A stretch of DNA of 53,302 nucleotides, taken from assembly GCA_004293915.1 (NCBI GenBank), contig RDZG01000074.1, forward strand, positions 1 through 53,302. The letters run 5' to 3'. Shown one piece after another: positions 15,502 through 24,718 of the stretch. The DNA comes from Bacteroidota bacterium (GTDB taxonomy: Bacteria; Bacteroidota; Bacteroidia; Cytophagales; UBA9547). Below the pieces are notes generated by a model that was not told the DNA's origin, did not search any database, and saw only the letters and a list, made by a program, of their open reading frames with translations. How positions within the stretch are numbered: the stretch's first letter is position 1; every line of letters starts with the position of its first letter. Position numbers and translations under genes: made by a program.

Positions 15502-17055
15502 TCAATGTTTAAAGCCAAGTTCAATCATAAAGTGCATACCCTTTTTATATTCATTCGCTCCTTCTTCAATCAATTGCTGATTATTAAAGTGCATACCCTT
15601 CATCATTATCATCATTCCCAATTTTGTATTGAGTAATGGAAATTCGCTGTCAAGTTTTACGGTCTCTTTCAAAATGCTGATGCACTCATCAAACCTGTCT
15701 ACATAAATTTCGTTGAATTTCTCTGTTCCCTTTTTTATGTATTTGAACACTTCATTTTTAGTCAACAATATGAAAGGGTTCGTTTTGTCAAGTTTGTCTA
15801 ATTCACTTATCAATAAATCACCAATTTCTTTTGTGTTTTCATTGTACAAAATCCCTTTCATTATGTCGTAGTTAAATGTTGTCTCGACATATTGAACTTG
15901 TTTCATCAGTTCAGCTTTTACATTATCATTAGCTGCTTCATCAATGTTTGTTTCAAGTATTTTATTTGTATCGTTGAGAATTGATGCTAACGCAATTCCA
16001 TACTTTTTTGTAAAGTCTTGTTTTAATGAAGCGTAACTGTCATAGGGGAAGTAGGGATTTAGCTTTATTGATTTTACAATATGTTGAACTGCTCCTGTAA
16101 ACTGCTTTTGTTCAAGTAGTAATATAGCTTTATATCTCTCAACATAGCTTGTCCAAAAGTTAAGAAAGTCCTCTAATTCATTTTTATGAGCTTCTGAAAA
16201 ATTTACAGCATCATTTCTAATGTCAGCAATAAGTTTCTCAGTATCATCTAAAATGTAGTGAACATTGCTTAGGTCTTTAACATCAAGCATTAAGTCTGTC
16301 AGAGATTGTCCGAATAGCAGCAAATAAATTTTTATACTTAACTCAATCGTTTTAGAACTGTTTAAATCATTGTCGGCAGAAAGACTGTTTATCAGTCTTT
16401 CTGCATTGACTATCGGATTTGTATTAGTTAATCTATTCTTGTTGTAATTTATAATAAATGAAACATTTTGTTTATTAATGTCTCGAATGAAATGAAGTGT
16501 CGCCAAGTGTTTTTCCTTGATAACTCTTTTCATTATGAATTTATTAAGTCCATTATGTCCCAATAGAATGGGAATAAACTTTGGAATAATAATGATGTTT
16601 GTCTTAATGAGATTGGTGCGATAACTGAATAAAGTAGAAGTAACTGTTTTAGTTACTTTTTCTATTTTTTCATTTAGGTTTTCGGAGTCAATGTCAATGG
16701 TTAGGTATTCATTTTCTTTGACACTGAAACAACCATACAAGGCAACATTTATCGCTTCGTATTTTTTGAACAATTCTTTCCAAATGGCAACAGCGGTTGT
16801 TATTGTTGAAACAGAAACAATAACACTCAAAACAAACCTATAAGAAATAAATTGTCCAAGATATGTGTAGTCAGTCTTGAAGTTGAAGTAGAAAAATAGT
16901 CCAGTGATAATTAGTGTCAAATACCAATACTTAAATAAAGAGGTAAAAATAAACTTTGTCAATTCACGAACGAAAGCCACCAAGTTTTTTGGAAGAAAAA
17001 CTGCTGTCAAAAATGCAACTGATGCAATAATTATTCCTTCAATGAATTTTGACAT
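15502..17055 (-). CDS. Orphan membrane protein with cytoplasmic helical-repeat domain
   Basis: The protein has 517 residues from the ATG at 17055 (an ATG ten codons upstream is possible). Three hydrophobic segments near the N-terminus (IEGIIIASVAFLTAVFLP, YWYLTLIITGLFFYFNF, FVLSVIVSVSTITTAVAIW) anchor it. The rest is hydrophilic and mostly helical. The C-terminal part looks TPR-like: YKAILLLEQKQFTGAVQHIV, RFDECISILKETVKLD, LNTKLGMMIMMKG. I recognise no family and no catalytic motif. It sits on the strand opposite the upstream operon and its 3' end abuts a solitary IS terminus, suggesting acquisition with a mobile element. The function is unknown. Confidence 0.6.
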   Translation of the reverse strand: MSKFIEGIIIASVAFLTAVFLPKNLVAFVRELTKFIFTSLFKYWYLTLIITGLFFYFNFKTDYTYLGQFISYRFVLSVIVSVSTITTAVAIWKELFKKYEAINVALYGCFSVKENEYLTIDIDSENLNEKIEKVTKTVTSTLFSYRTNLIKTNIIIIPKFIPILLGHNGLNKFIMKRVIKEKHLATLHFIRDINKQNVSFIINYNKNRLTNTNPIVNAERLINSLSADNDLNSSKTIELSIKIYLLLFGQSLTDLMLDVKDLSNVHYILDDTEKLIADIRNDAVNFSEAHKNELEDFLNFWTSYVERYKAILLLEQKQFTGAVQHIVKSIKLNPYFPYDSYASLKQDFTKKYGIALASILNDTNKILETNIDEAANDNVKAELMKQVQYVETTFNYDIMKGILYNENTKEIGDLLISELDKLDKTNPFILLTKNEVFKYIKKGTEKFNEIYVDRFDECISILKETVKLDSEFPLLNTKLGMMIMMKGMHFNNQQLIEEGANEYKKGMHFMIELGFKH

Positions 17056-17151
17056 ATTGTTTTGTTTGTCGTTGATTTTTTGCACTGTCGGTTAATGTTC
17101 GCTCTGCCGTTCAAGCCTTGCCGCCATCTCTCAAACCTACCAAAATTCAAT

Positions 17152-17183
17152 CGTACTTTTTGAGTAACAATCCAAAAAGTACG
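17152..17183 (-). terminator. Hairpin at the end of the ftsX operon
   Basis: A perfect 11-bp stem (CGTACTTTTTG at 17152-17162, CAAAAAGTACG at 17173-17183) with a 10-base loop lies 15 bases after the metallopeptidase stop. On the minus strand it is followed by ATTGAATTTT, only moderately T-rich, so termination is likely but weak. Confidence 0.5.
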
Positions 17184-17197
17184 ATAAAAAAAGTTAT

Positions 17198-17893
17198 TTA
17201 GTCTCTGCGACCAAGCAATAGCGAAACATAATACAATAATTGAGCTAATGCTCCTAAAGCAGCCACTACATAAGTTAATGCAGCCCAGTTTAAGGCATCT
17301 TTTGCCATGCTGTGTTCTTGGCTTGTTACTACATTTTTGCGTTCGATCCATGCCAAAGCACGGTTGCTGGCATCGAACTCTACCGGTAAGGTTACCAAAG
17401 CAAAAACTGTTATCACTAAATTACATGCCACAATTATGGGCAAGGCAATATAAAATATGCCCGAACCACGCATCATCAAGCCACCAAACATCATTACCAT
17501 CATAATAATATTAAGTGTTTTGGCACTAAAATTTTGTACAGGAACCATTTTTGAACGAAAGCCCAACATGCTATATGCGGTGGCGTGTTGCACTGCGTGT
17601 CCGCATTCGTGTGCCGAAACGGCTACAGAAGCTGCACTTCTGCCATGATATACATCGTAACTCAAATTTACGGTTTTGTCCAACGGATTATAATGGTCTG
17701 TTAGCTGTCCATCAACAGAAATCACACGTACATCATAAATGCCATGGTCTTTGAGCATGGCTTCGGCTACTTCTTTGCCACTTACGCCAGAGCGAAGCCC
17801 AATTTGAGAATATTCTTTGAATTTTGATTTTAGTCTCCAGCTTACAAATAAGCTGATTAACATCGTTACAACACTGATAATTAAAATAGTCAT
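17198..17893 (-). CDS. Membrane zinc metallopeptidase (YugP-like)
   Basis: A 231-residue integral-membrane peptidase. The zinc motif HECGHAVQH places His95 and His99 as ligands and Glu96 as catalytic base. One membrane helix precedes it (residues 2-19), and two or three follow (for example TLNIIMMVMMFGGLMM and IVACNLVITVFALVTLPVEF). The stretch LPVEFDASNRALAWIE is a family hallmark carrying the third-ligand region. Substrates are unknown. It is the last gene of a leftward operon with ftsX, a thiamine-binding-like gene and rfaE2, 32 bases after rfaE2. Confidence 0.88.
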   Translation of the reverse strand: MTILIISVVTMLISLFVSWRLKSKFKEYSQIGLRSGVSGKEVAEAMLKDHGIYDVRVISVDGQLTDHYNPLDKTVNLSYDVYHGRSAASVAVSAHECGHAVQHATAYSMLGFRSKMVPVQNFSAKTLNIIMMVMMFGGLMMRGSGIFYIALPIIVACNLVITVFALVTLPVEFDASNRALAWIERKNVVTSQEHSMAKDALNWAALTYVVAALGALAQLLYYVSLLLGRRD

Positions 17894-17925
17894 TTTTGCG
17901 TTTGTTTAAGGTTTATAATTCAAAT

Positions 17926-18408
17926 TTACGTTGTTTTAATTTTATTTACAACAGCAGAAGTAGAATATCCACTTACTAATTCGATGGTTTTTACACTTCC
18001 GTTATGTTGTTTTACAATATTTGCACCAACTATGTTTTCTGCCAAATAGTCATTTCCTTTAACTAATACAGATGGAATAAGTTGCGAAATAAGCTCGAGC
18101 GGAGTTTCATTGTCAAAAAAAACGACTAAATCTACAAATGCCAAAGCTGCCATAACTCTGCTTCTCGAAATTTGGTCGGTTATGGGTCGGGTTGGACCTT
18201 TGATGCGACTTACCGAAGCATCGGTGTTTAATCCAACCACTAATTTATCGCCAAGTTTTGATGCTTTTTCGAGATAATCTACATGTCCTAAATGCAAAAT
18301 ATCAAAACAGCCATTGGTAAAAACCACTTTTAATCCTGATTTTTTCCAGTTTTGAACTTCTTCAATCGATTTTTGGGTGGATACTATTTTTGCAGATGTA
18401 TCAGACAT
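17926..18408 (-). CDS. rfaE2: D-glycero-beta-D-manno-heptose 1-phosphate adenylyltransferase
   Basis: A 160-residue nucleotidyltransferase that makes ADP-D-glycero-beta-D-manno-heptose, a precursor of lipopolysaccharide core heptose. The cytidylyltransferase-fold motif VVFTNGCFDILHLGHVDYL contains the HxGH signature (39-42). The stretches GLNTDASVSRIKGPTRPI and QISRSRVMAALAFVD match RfaE domain II. It corresponds to the adenylyltransferase half of E. coli HldE encoded as a separate protein, as is normal in this phylum; the kinase half is not in the window. It lies 20 bases after the thiamine-binding-like gene. Confidence 0.9.
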   Translation of the reverse strand: MSDTSAKIVSTQKSIEEVQNWKKSGLKVVFTNGCFDILHLGHVDYLEKASKLGDKLVVGLNTDASVSRIKGPTRPITDQISRSRVMAALAFVDLVVFFDNETPLELISQLIPSVLVKGNDYLAENIVGANIVKQHNGSVKTIELVSGYSTSAVVNKIKTT

Positions 18409-18428
18409 AGTAGATTTGGGTTTTAAAT

Positions 18429-18680
18429 TTAAGCCTTATATCTCAATTCGCCAGCAGCAATTTTTAAAACCATTACTGCTTTTTCTTTTTGAAAAATAGC
18501 CAACATTTCGGAAGTAAGCATTGTCATTATTTCAAAATAATCGCCAAAAAGTTGGGTGCTTAGTCTGTTTGTTTCTACTTTTATTTTGGGATATGTATGC
18601 AAGATTTTGATAAAATCCAAAACCACTTTTTCGTACGATTCGGTAAGTGGATATAAACTAATTTCTACGGTTGCTTGCAT
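18429..18680 (-). CDS. Thiamine-binding-fold small protein (YkoF/MTH1187-like)
   Basis: An 83-residue cytoplasmic protein matching the thiamine/hydroxymethylpyrimidine-binding fold. It begins with the strand ATVEISLYPL, then a helix (SYEKVVLDFIKILH), the strand IKVETNRLSTQLFGDYFEIM, and a second helix and strand. It resembles the MTH1187/YkoF family, whose members bind thiamine or its pyrimidine moiety. It shares one base with the ftsX stop. A link between this protein and cell division is not established; the coupling to ftsX may be only transcriptional. Confidence 0.7.
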   Translation of the reverse strand: MQATVEISLYPLTESYEKVVLDFIKILHTYPKIKVETNRLSTQLFGDYFEIMTMLTSEMLAIFQKEKAVMVLKIAAGELRYKA

Positions 18681-19561
18681 TAATATAATTCGTTTAAACT
18701 CATTTTTATGTATTTATTAACGGCAATAAACGAGCAAACAAAGCCAATCAATCCACCAAAAACGATAAGTCCGCCATTTAAAATCAAAACTTGTTCAATG
18801 TTTTCAAGAATTTGCAATTCTGGAATTTGCGAATACGCATATTGCAACACACCAAAAAGCAATAAAGAAGCCAAAAATCCTGCTAATACGCCATGTAAAA
18901 AAGCACGAATCAGAAACGGACCTTGTATAAACCAGCCATTTGCACCTACTAATTGCATGCTCCGAATCAAAAAACGTTGCGAGTATAAAGCTAATTTGAT
19001 ACTGCTGTTTATCAACACATATATAATAAAGATTAACAACATGGCAAAACCAATTAAGATTAAACTGATTTTATTAATATTAGTATTGATAGACTCGACC
19101 AAACTTTCGGTATATGAAACTTCGTATACACCTGCAATTTGCTCGATTTCTGATTTTATTCTACGCAACAGCATTTTGTCGGAAAATTCGGAGTTAATCC
19201 GAATGCGATAGGCATCTCTTAATGGATTATTGCCCAAAAATTGCACAAATTCTTCGCCAGTTTCTCTTGTAAATCGGGCTGCGGCAGAGTCTTTTGGTAT
19301 ATAAAAAATTTGCTTAATGTTGTTTTTTTGAGCCACATAATCTTGAAAATAAAAGCGTTTGAGTATTTTTTGCTCTTCGGCAGGTGTCAAATCTTGGTTG
19401 AGATACACATGCAACTCGATGTTTTCTTTAATTAAGGTAGAAAGTTTATTAGCAAAAATTAACAATACACCAAAAATACCAATCACCAAAAGTGCCATTG
19501 TGGTGCTAAAAAGTACGGATAGATAAGGATAACTGCCTAATGTTTTGCGTTTTATTGCCAC
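18680..19561 (-). CDS. ftsX: Cell division protein FtsX
   Basis: A 293-residue inner-membrane permease-like protein. One membrane helix (about residues 14-38) is followed by a periplasmic domain (about 40-165) with IELHVYLNQDLTPAEEQKIL, and three more helices in the C-terminal FtsX domain. The motif LRSMQLVGANGWFIQGPFLI (about 207-226) is the MacB/FtsX signature region. With the ATPase FtsE it couples cytokinesis to activation of peptidoglycan hydrolases; ftsE is not adjacent, as is usual in Bacteroidota. It heads the operon ending with the metallopeptidase. A TATATTTG box (minus strand, 19598-19605) is a possible -7 element. Confidence 0.9.
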   Translation of the reverse strand: MAIKRKTLGSYPYLSVLFSTTMALLVIGIFGVLLIFANKLSTLIKENIELHVYLNQDLTPAEEQKILKRFYFQDYVAQKNNIKQIFYIPKDSAAARFTRETGEEFVQFLGNNPLRDAYRIRINSEFSDKMLLRRIKSEIEQIAGVYEVSYTESLVESINTNINKISLILIGFAMLLIFIIYVLINSSIKLALYSQRFLIRSMQLVGANGWFIQGPFLIRAFLHGVLAGFLASLLLFGVLQYAYSQIPELQILENIEQVLILNGGLIVFGGLIGFVCSFIAVNKYIKMSLNELY

Positions 19562-19655
19562 TTATAAGGTTTATTAATTGATGTTAAATTGCTTCCACAA
19601 ATATATTTGAATTTATGTTTATTTGAAAAAAAAGTAATTAATGTAATGCTTACGC

Positions 19656-19730
19656 CTACTTTATTAAAAGCTACGTTTAATAAAGTAGTCAAAAACCTAG
19701 TTTAAATACTTAAAATATAAGTATTTAAAC
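19656..19730. repeat. Two adjacent perfect hairpins between divergent genes
   Basis: Stem 1 is CTACTTTATTAAA (19656-19668) with TTTAATAAAGTAG (19676-19688), a 13-bp stem and 7-base loop. Stem 2 is GTTTAAATACTTA (19700-19712) with TAAGTATTTAAAC (19718-19730), a 13-bp stem and 5-base loop. They lie in the 282-base gap between divergently transcribed ftsX and the giant secreted-protein gene, so neither can terminate those genes. No T tract follows. The rest of the gap holds a possible TAGTTTTG -7 box at 19807-19814 for the rightward gene. Confidence 0.7.
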
Positions 19731-19843
19731 CGTTTTAGTTTACAAAAATTTAATCTCAATAACACATACTTCATTTTTAGGTAATCTTTTGGAAACATGA
19801 GCGATATAGTTTTGCGACATTATTTATCTAAACCTATTTTACC

Positions 19844-22800
19844 ATGTTTAAAAAACTATTACTTACAAGTTGCTTGGTCGCTCTGAGCTACTTTTCGCAA
19901 GCACAGCTGCGAATAACAAATGCTGGTGGCACTGTGCCACTTGGTTTTAATACCAATGGAGGTGTAGCGGAAATTACTGCATTCGATCCAATCACTAAAC
20001 AACTGTTCTGTATCAATGGAAACACAAACCAGATTGCTGTTTATAATTTCAGTAATCCTTCAAACACAGCTTTGATGAGTCCTGTACAATTAGTTTCGGT
20101 GCCTGGTTCGGGTTCTATCAATAGTATTGCTTGTTTTAGAGGTTTATTAGCGGTTGTTTATGAAAATGCAACAGACCGTACACTTGCTGGAGCAGTTCAA
20201 CTTTATACCACAACGGGTATGGTTGCTATTGGTTCGCCAATTACCGTTGGTGCACAGCCTGATATGATAACTTTTACACCTAATGGCAGAAAATTATTAA
20301 TTGCAAACGAAGGCGAACCTAACGATTTCTATACAGTAGATCCAGAAGGTTCTGTTACTATAATTGATGTAACAAATCCTGCAAGTCCAGTTACTTCGCA
20401 AGTGAGTTTGGCGAGTTTAAACGGAACTGTGCCTCATCTTTCTACGCAACCAGCTGTAATGCCAAGTATTCGTATCTTTGGAATGATTAACTCATTGGAA
20501 ACTACAGCGGCTGGTTTTGCATTAAATAATACAAAAACACCTTCAACAGTGGCTCAAGATTTAGAACCAGAGTACATTACTGTGTCGTCAGACAACAATA
20601 CGGCTTGGGTAACTTGTCAAGAAAATAATGCAGTTTTAATTATAGATATTAATAATGCAAGTATTGTTAATTTAGTAGGTTTAGGATATAAAGACCACAA
20701 CACAGTAGGCAATGGCATGGATATTTCTCGTACTCCTACCACTACTACCAGTGTAAATATTGCTCCATTTCCTTTGAAAGGAATGTACCAACCTGATGGA
20801 ATTAGTGTTTCTAATATTGGAGGCGTAAATTATTTGTTTACTGCCAACGAAGGCGATGCTAGAGCTTACACAGGCTTTAATGAAGAGCTTGATATTACTG
20901 CTCCTTTTTTCACTCGTATTAATAATGGGGCTATTCCAACTGTAAACGGTTTGATAACAGCTTCTGGAATCAGAATTACAAATACAATGGGTAACACCGA
21001 TGGCGGAAACGTTTTTATGGCAAACTCTGTGGCTGGTGCAAACATAAATATAGGTAACAACTTTGAAGATTTATATACGTATGGAGCTCGTTCGTTTTCT
21101 ATTTGGAATGGTGCAACGGGAGCATTGGTTTGGGATAGTGGCGATGATATAGAAAAACGTACTTTTGCTGCATTTCCAAACAACTTTAATGCTGATCACA
21201 ACGGTACATCAGGCAATAATGTAAGACGCAGAAGCACAACAAAAGGTCCTGAACCTGAATCTATTGTTTCGGCTGCTATCGGAGATAGTGTGTATGCTTT
21301 TGTGGGTTTAGAAAGAATAGGCGGAGTGATGGTGTATAATGTTACCAATCCAGCAGCACCGTTTTTTAAACAATATTTGAATACACGTAACTTTTCTTTA
21401 TTACCAACAGCAACAAGTTCTGCTACTGGCAACGACTTAGGTCCCGAAGGATTGACTTTAATCAGTGCCGCAGATAGTCCAAATGGTTTACCCTATTTAG
21501 TGGTATCTAACGAAATAAGCGGAACAGTTAGAATATTTGCTTTAGAAAATAGAATCGTAACAAATCGTACAGTATTTCTTTCTATTCCAGCTTCGCAAAC
21601 GGTAAGTGGCGCACAATTATTGACTTTATCAGGTGCTGGATTGCCAAGCCCGCTTACTTTTACAGCTCCAGCTAGTTTTGAAGTGTCTTTAGCGAGTAAT
21701 TCAGGTTTCGGTCCGAGTGCAATACTAAACCACAGCGGTTCGGTTGCCAATGCTCAAGTTTTTGTAAGATACACAGGCACAATGCCATATACTTCTGGTT
21801 TTGTAACTATCACTGGTGCTGGTATGGCTATTCCTCAAATCTTATTAGCAGGCGAAAACTTAAAGTTTGCTCAATCCGATAAATCTTCTACATCTTCTCA
21901 AAGTTCTTATTTATTTACAACCGTGCCTGGTGCAAAATTCACAGCTATGATGACAGTAGGTGATGCCATTGGTGGATATGCTTTTTGCGGTATTCCAGAT
22001 GGTGTAGGTGCTTATGATAACAACAATGGCACGTTTACAATGCTTATTAATCATGAAATAGGTGCTGCAAACGGAGTAGTTCGTGCACATGGCGGTAGAG
22101 GAGCTTTTGTATCGAAATGGATTATAAATAAAAATACGTTGGAAGTTCAAAGTGGAAGTGATTTAATTCAAAATGTTAATTTATTTAACGCAACTACTAC
22201 TTCATATACAACTTATAATGCTTCAAATACAATTGCTGGACTTTCTATGGGTCGTTTTTGCTCTGCCGATTTGCCTGCTGTTTCTGCTTTTTATAATAGC
22301 ATCACAGGATTGGGAACGCAAGAACGTATTTTTATGAACGGAGAAGAAACAGGTGCCGAAGGTAGAGGTATGGCTCATATTGCTACGGGTGCTGAAGCAG
22401 GTGTGAGTTACGAATTGCCTCGCATGGGTAAATATTCGTTTGAAAACATCGTTGCAAATGCTACTGTTCAAAACAAAACTATTGCTGTGGGTACAGATGA
22501 TTCAGGCGGAGGTCAGATATATGTGTACATTGGTACAAAAACAAACGCAGGTAGCGATATTGATAAAGCTGGTTTAACAAACGGAAAATTATATGGTATT
22601 GCTGTTTCAGGTTTGCTCACTGAAGTAAATACATCTACAGGTGTAAGAACATTCACAATGGTAGATTTGGGTAACGTAGAAACCATGACAGGTGCTACAT
22701 TGCAAACAAATAGTGTGAATGCTGGTGTAACTGGTTTTTTACGTCCAGAAGATGCAGCATGGGATCCTTCAAACCTAAACACACTTTATTTTGCTACTAC

Positions 22801-24493
22801 TAATGCCTTTAATTCGCGTAGTAAATTGTGGAAAGCTGTTTTCTCTGATATTGCAAACCCAGAATTGGGAGGTACTATAGAAGATGTTTTAAATGGTACA
22901 GAAGGACAACAAATGATGGACAATATCGGTATTGATAATTTTAATCATACATTGATAGTGGAAGATGTTGGTAATAATGCTCATCTTGGTAGAGTGTTGC
23001 AATACGACAATATCACGGATAGATTAACTACTGTCGGAAGCCATGACCCTATTCGTTTTACTACCTTAGGAGGTGCTAATTTATTAACACAAGATGAAGA
23101 AGCTTCTGGAATCATAGATGTACAAGATATACTCGGACAAGGAATGTTTTTATTGGTTGATCAAGCACATTATGCTTTACCAGGCGAATTAGTAGAAGGT
23201 GGACAAATGTTAGCCTTTTTCAATCCCGAAACAGCAAGAGGTTCTTCGGCTAGAATTACTGTTACAAGTGCCAATTTAACATCTGGAGGAGCAAATTTTG
23301 ATTTATCAACCTTAGTTACATCAAACTCAACAGGTGCTAGAACGTTTACTGCTACGGGTTCAAATGCAAGTGTTACTTCAATGTCTATGTTGAATTATTT
23401 TGATGCGGGTGTTATTACCATCACAGGTACTATTGGCACTGTTTCAGGGTTTAATGCTACTATGTTTACAACCACTGTTACTGTAATTAGACAAAACCCT
23501 ATGGTAACATTTACAGGTATGACATTAACTATCGGTGGTGCTGCATTAAACTTAGGTGTTCCTTTTGCTACTAATTCTAATGGAGTAAAATCGTTTACTG
23601 TAAACGGTACTGCTGCTACATTAAACGGTAATGTATTGTCTGCTGCTCGTGCAGGTACTGTAACAGTAACTGGCGAAGTAGCTGCTTCGGCTGCTTTTAA
23701 TGCCAGTACATTACTTTATACGGCAGAGTTTACTGTTGTTACTCAAAATGCTACTGCAAACCTAAACTCAGCCATACTTACAGTAGGAGGAGCAAGTGTA
23801 GATGTGAATGCGTTGTTTACAACAAACTCAAACGGACCAAAATCATTTACTGTAAATGGTTCGGCAGCAACTATTGATGGATTTACTCTTACTGCTGTTG
23901 ATGCTGGCACGGTTACTGTTACTGGTTCTGTGGGTTCTACAACCGGATTTAATGCTGTTTCGGTATCTGCAATATTCACTGTGTTTAAACGCAGTCCGAT
24001 GATTACATTTACAGGTGCAACTTTAACGGTTGGTGGTGATAATCTAAATTTGAATACCTTATTTATCACTAATTCTACTGGTGCAAAAAGTTATTCTATC
24101 ACTGGAATTTCTGTAAATACAATACTTGGTAGCATTGGAGGTACAAATTTGGTTCCGTTAAGTGCAGGTTCTATAACGGTAACAGCTATGGTGGCTGCAA
24201 CATCTACTTTAACAAGTGGCATGGCAACCGCAGTGTTTACAATAGTGGCAAAAACCGTTACAAGTATCAAAAATGCTAGTCCGTTGCAAGCTGCGTTTGA
24301 TGTATATCCAAACCCAGTAAGTGGTGGAATCATCTATTTTACAAAAACTATATCTGGTGTTATTTATTCTATATCAGGAGTTGAAATAGTGAAATTCAAA
24401 AACGCTAATTATGTAGATGTAGCTGGTTTTGCAAACGGCACATACATTATAAAAACAAACGATATGGGTCAAAAAACTTTTATAGTTAAATAA
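19844..24493 (+). CDS. Giant T9SS-exported protein: choice-of-anchor I plus PhoX/DUF839 domains
   Basis: A 1549-residue modular exported protein. A signal peptide (1-20, ending FSQAQ) leads into a choice-of-anchor I beta-propeller-like region (about 21-600) with ITFTPNGRKLLIANEGEPND, ISRTPTTTTSVNIAPFPLKG and DLGPEGLTLISAADSPNGLP. A linker Ig-like domain (about 605-680) follows. A DUF839/PhoX-like region (about 680-1130) carries FCGIPDGVGAYDNNNGTFTM, MNGEETGAEGRGM and RPEDAAWDPSN; PhoX proteins are calcium/iron phosphatases. Four beta-rich repeats occupy 1138-1468. The C-terminus (1483-1549, VYPNPVSGG to FIVK) is a T9SS type A sorting domain. Surface location with phosphatase-type activity is inference. 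It is monocistronic and followed by a strong terminator. Confidence 0.85.
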   Translation: MFKKLLLTSCLVALSYFSQAQLRITNAGGTVPLGFNTNGGVAEITAFDPITKQLFCINGNTNQIAVYNFSNPSNTALMSPVQLVSVPGSGSINSIACFRGLLAVVYENATDRTLAGAVQLYTTTGMVAIGSPITVGAQPDMITFTPNGRKLLIANEGEPNDFYTVDPEGSVTIIDVTNPASPVTSQVSLASLNGTVPHLSTQPAVMPSIRIFGMINSLETTAAGFALNNTKTPSTVAQDLEPEYITVSSDNNTAWVTCQENNAVLIIDINNASIVNLVGLGYKDHNTVGNGMDISRTPTTTTSVNIAPFPLKGMYQPDGISVSNIGGVNYLFTANEGDARAYTGFNEELDITAPFFTRINNGAIPTVNGLITASGIRITNTMGNTDGGNVFMANSVAGANINIGNNFEDLYTYGARSFSIWNGATGALVWDSGDDIEKRTFAAFPNNFNADHNGTSGNNVRRRSTTKGPEPESIVSAAIGDSVYAFVGLERIGGVMVYNVTNPAAPFFKQYLNTRNFSLLPTATSSATGNDLGPEGLTLISAADSPNGLPYLVVSNEISGTVRIFALENRIVTNRTVFLSIPASQTVSGAQLLTLSGAGLPSPLTFTAPASFEVSLASNSGFGPSAILNHSGSVANAQVFVRYTGTMPYTSGFVTITGAGMAIPQILLAGENLKFAQSDKSSTSSQSSYLFTTVPGAKFTAMMTVGDAIGGYAFCGIPDGVGAYDNNNGTFTMLINHEIGAANGVVRAHGGRGAFVSKWIINKNTLEVQSGSDLIQNVNLFNATTTSYTTYNASNTIAGLSMGRFCSADLPAVSAFYNSITGLGTQERIFMNGEETGAEGRGMAHIATGAEAGVSYELPRMGKYSFENIVANATVQNKTIAVGTDDSGGGQIYVYIGTKTNAGSDIDKAGLTNGKLYGIAVSGLLTEVNTSTGVRTFTMVDLGNVETMTGATLQTNSVNAGVTGFLRPEDAAWDPSNLNTLYFATTNAFNSRSKLWKAVFSDIANPELGGTIEDVLNGTEGQQMMDNIGIDNFNHTLIVEDVGNNAHLGRVLQYDNITDRLTTVGSHDPIRFTTLGGANLLTQDEEASGIIDVQDILGQGMFLLVDQAHYALPGELVEGGQMLAFFNPETARGSSARITVTSANLTSGGANFDLSTLVTSNSTGARTFTATGSNASVTSMSMLNYFDAGVITITGTIGTVSGFNATMFTTTVTVIRQNPMVTFTGMTLTIGGAALNLGVPFATNSNGVKSFTVNGTAATLNGNVLSAARAGTVTVTGEVAASAAFNASTLLYTAEFTVVTQNATANLNSAILTVGGASVDVNALFTTNSNGPKSFTVNGSAATIDGFTLTAVDAGTVTVTGSVGSTTGFNAVSVSAIFTVFKRSPMITFTGATLTVGGDNLNLNTLFITNSTGAKSYSITGISVNTILGSIGGTNLVPLSAGSITVTAMVAATSTLTSGMATAVFTIVAKTVTSIKNASPLQAAFDVYPNPVSGGIIYFTKTISGVIYSISGVEIVKFKNANYVDVAGFANGTYIIKTNDMGQKTFIVK
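23255..24247 (+). repeat. Four tandem beta-sandwich-like protein repeats
   Basis: Residues 1138-1468 of the giant secreted protein hold four units of about 82 residues. Each has the pattern LT(V/I)GG-x-L-x-(L/V)-x-LF-x-TNS-x-G-x-K-(S/T)-F-T followed by AGT(V/I)TVTG. Middle units are the most alike. They are probably stalk-like spacers between the enzyme-like region and the sorting domain. Confidence 0.75.
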
Positions 24494-24545
24494 TACCTAC
24501 AAATTGTCGTTTAGTGTGTAGAAGTTTTACATGAATAATAAAAAA

Positions 24546-24571
24546 ACACGCTCTTTGAGCGTGTTTTTTTT
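24546..24571 (+). terminator. Rho-independent terminator after the giant secreted-protein gene
   Basis: ACACGCTC at 24546-24553 pairs with GAGCGTGT at 24557-24564 across a 3-base loop, and a T tract follows directly. It lies 52 bases after the stop codon. Confidence 0.9.
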
Positions 24572-24718
24572 GTGTATTAGAATAAAAATGTTTTTTAAAA
24601 AAGGTAATTAATAGCTTAATAGCTAACAAAAAGTTAAGTAATAATAACCCATTAAAACAAAAAATAAAACTATTCGTATGATACTGCTAATTTATTTTAT
24701 CATTTAAACAACTATATC

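Noticed and set aside
18708-19211. 167-codon plus-strand ORF opposite ftsX
   Set aside because: It lies entirely antisense to a clear FtsX protein, has unusual composition and no recognisable domain.
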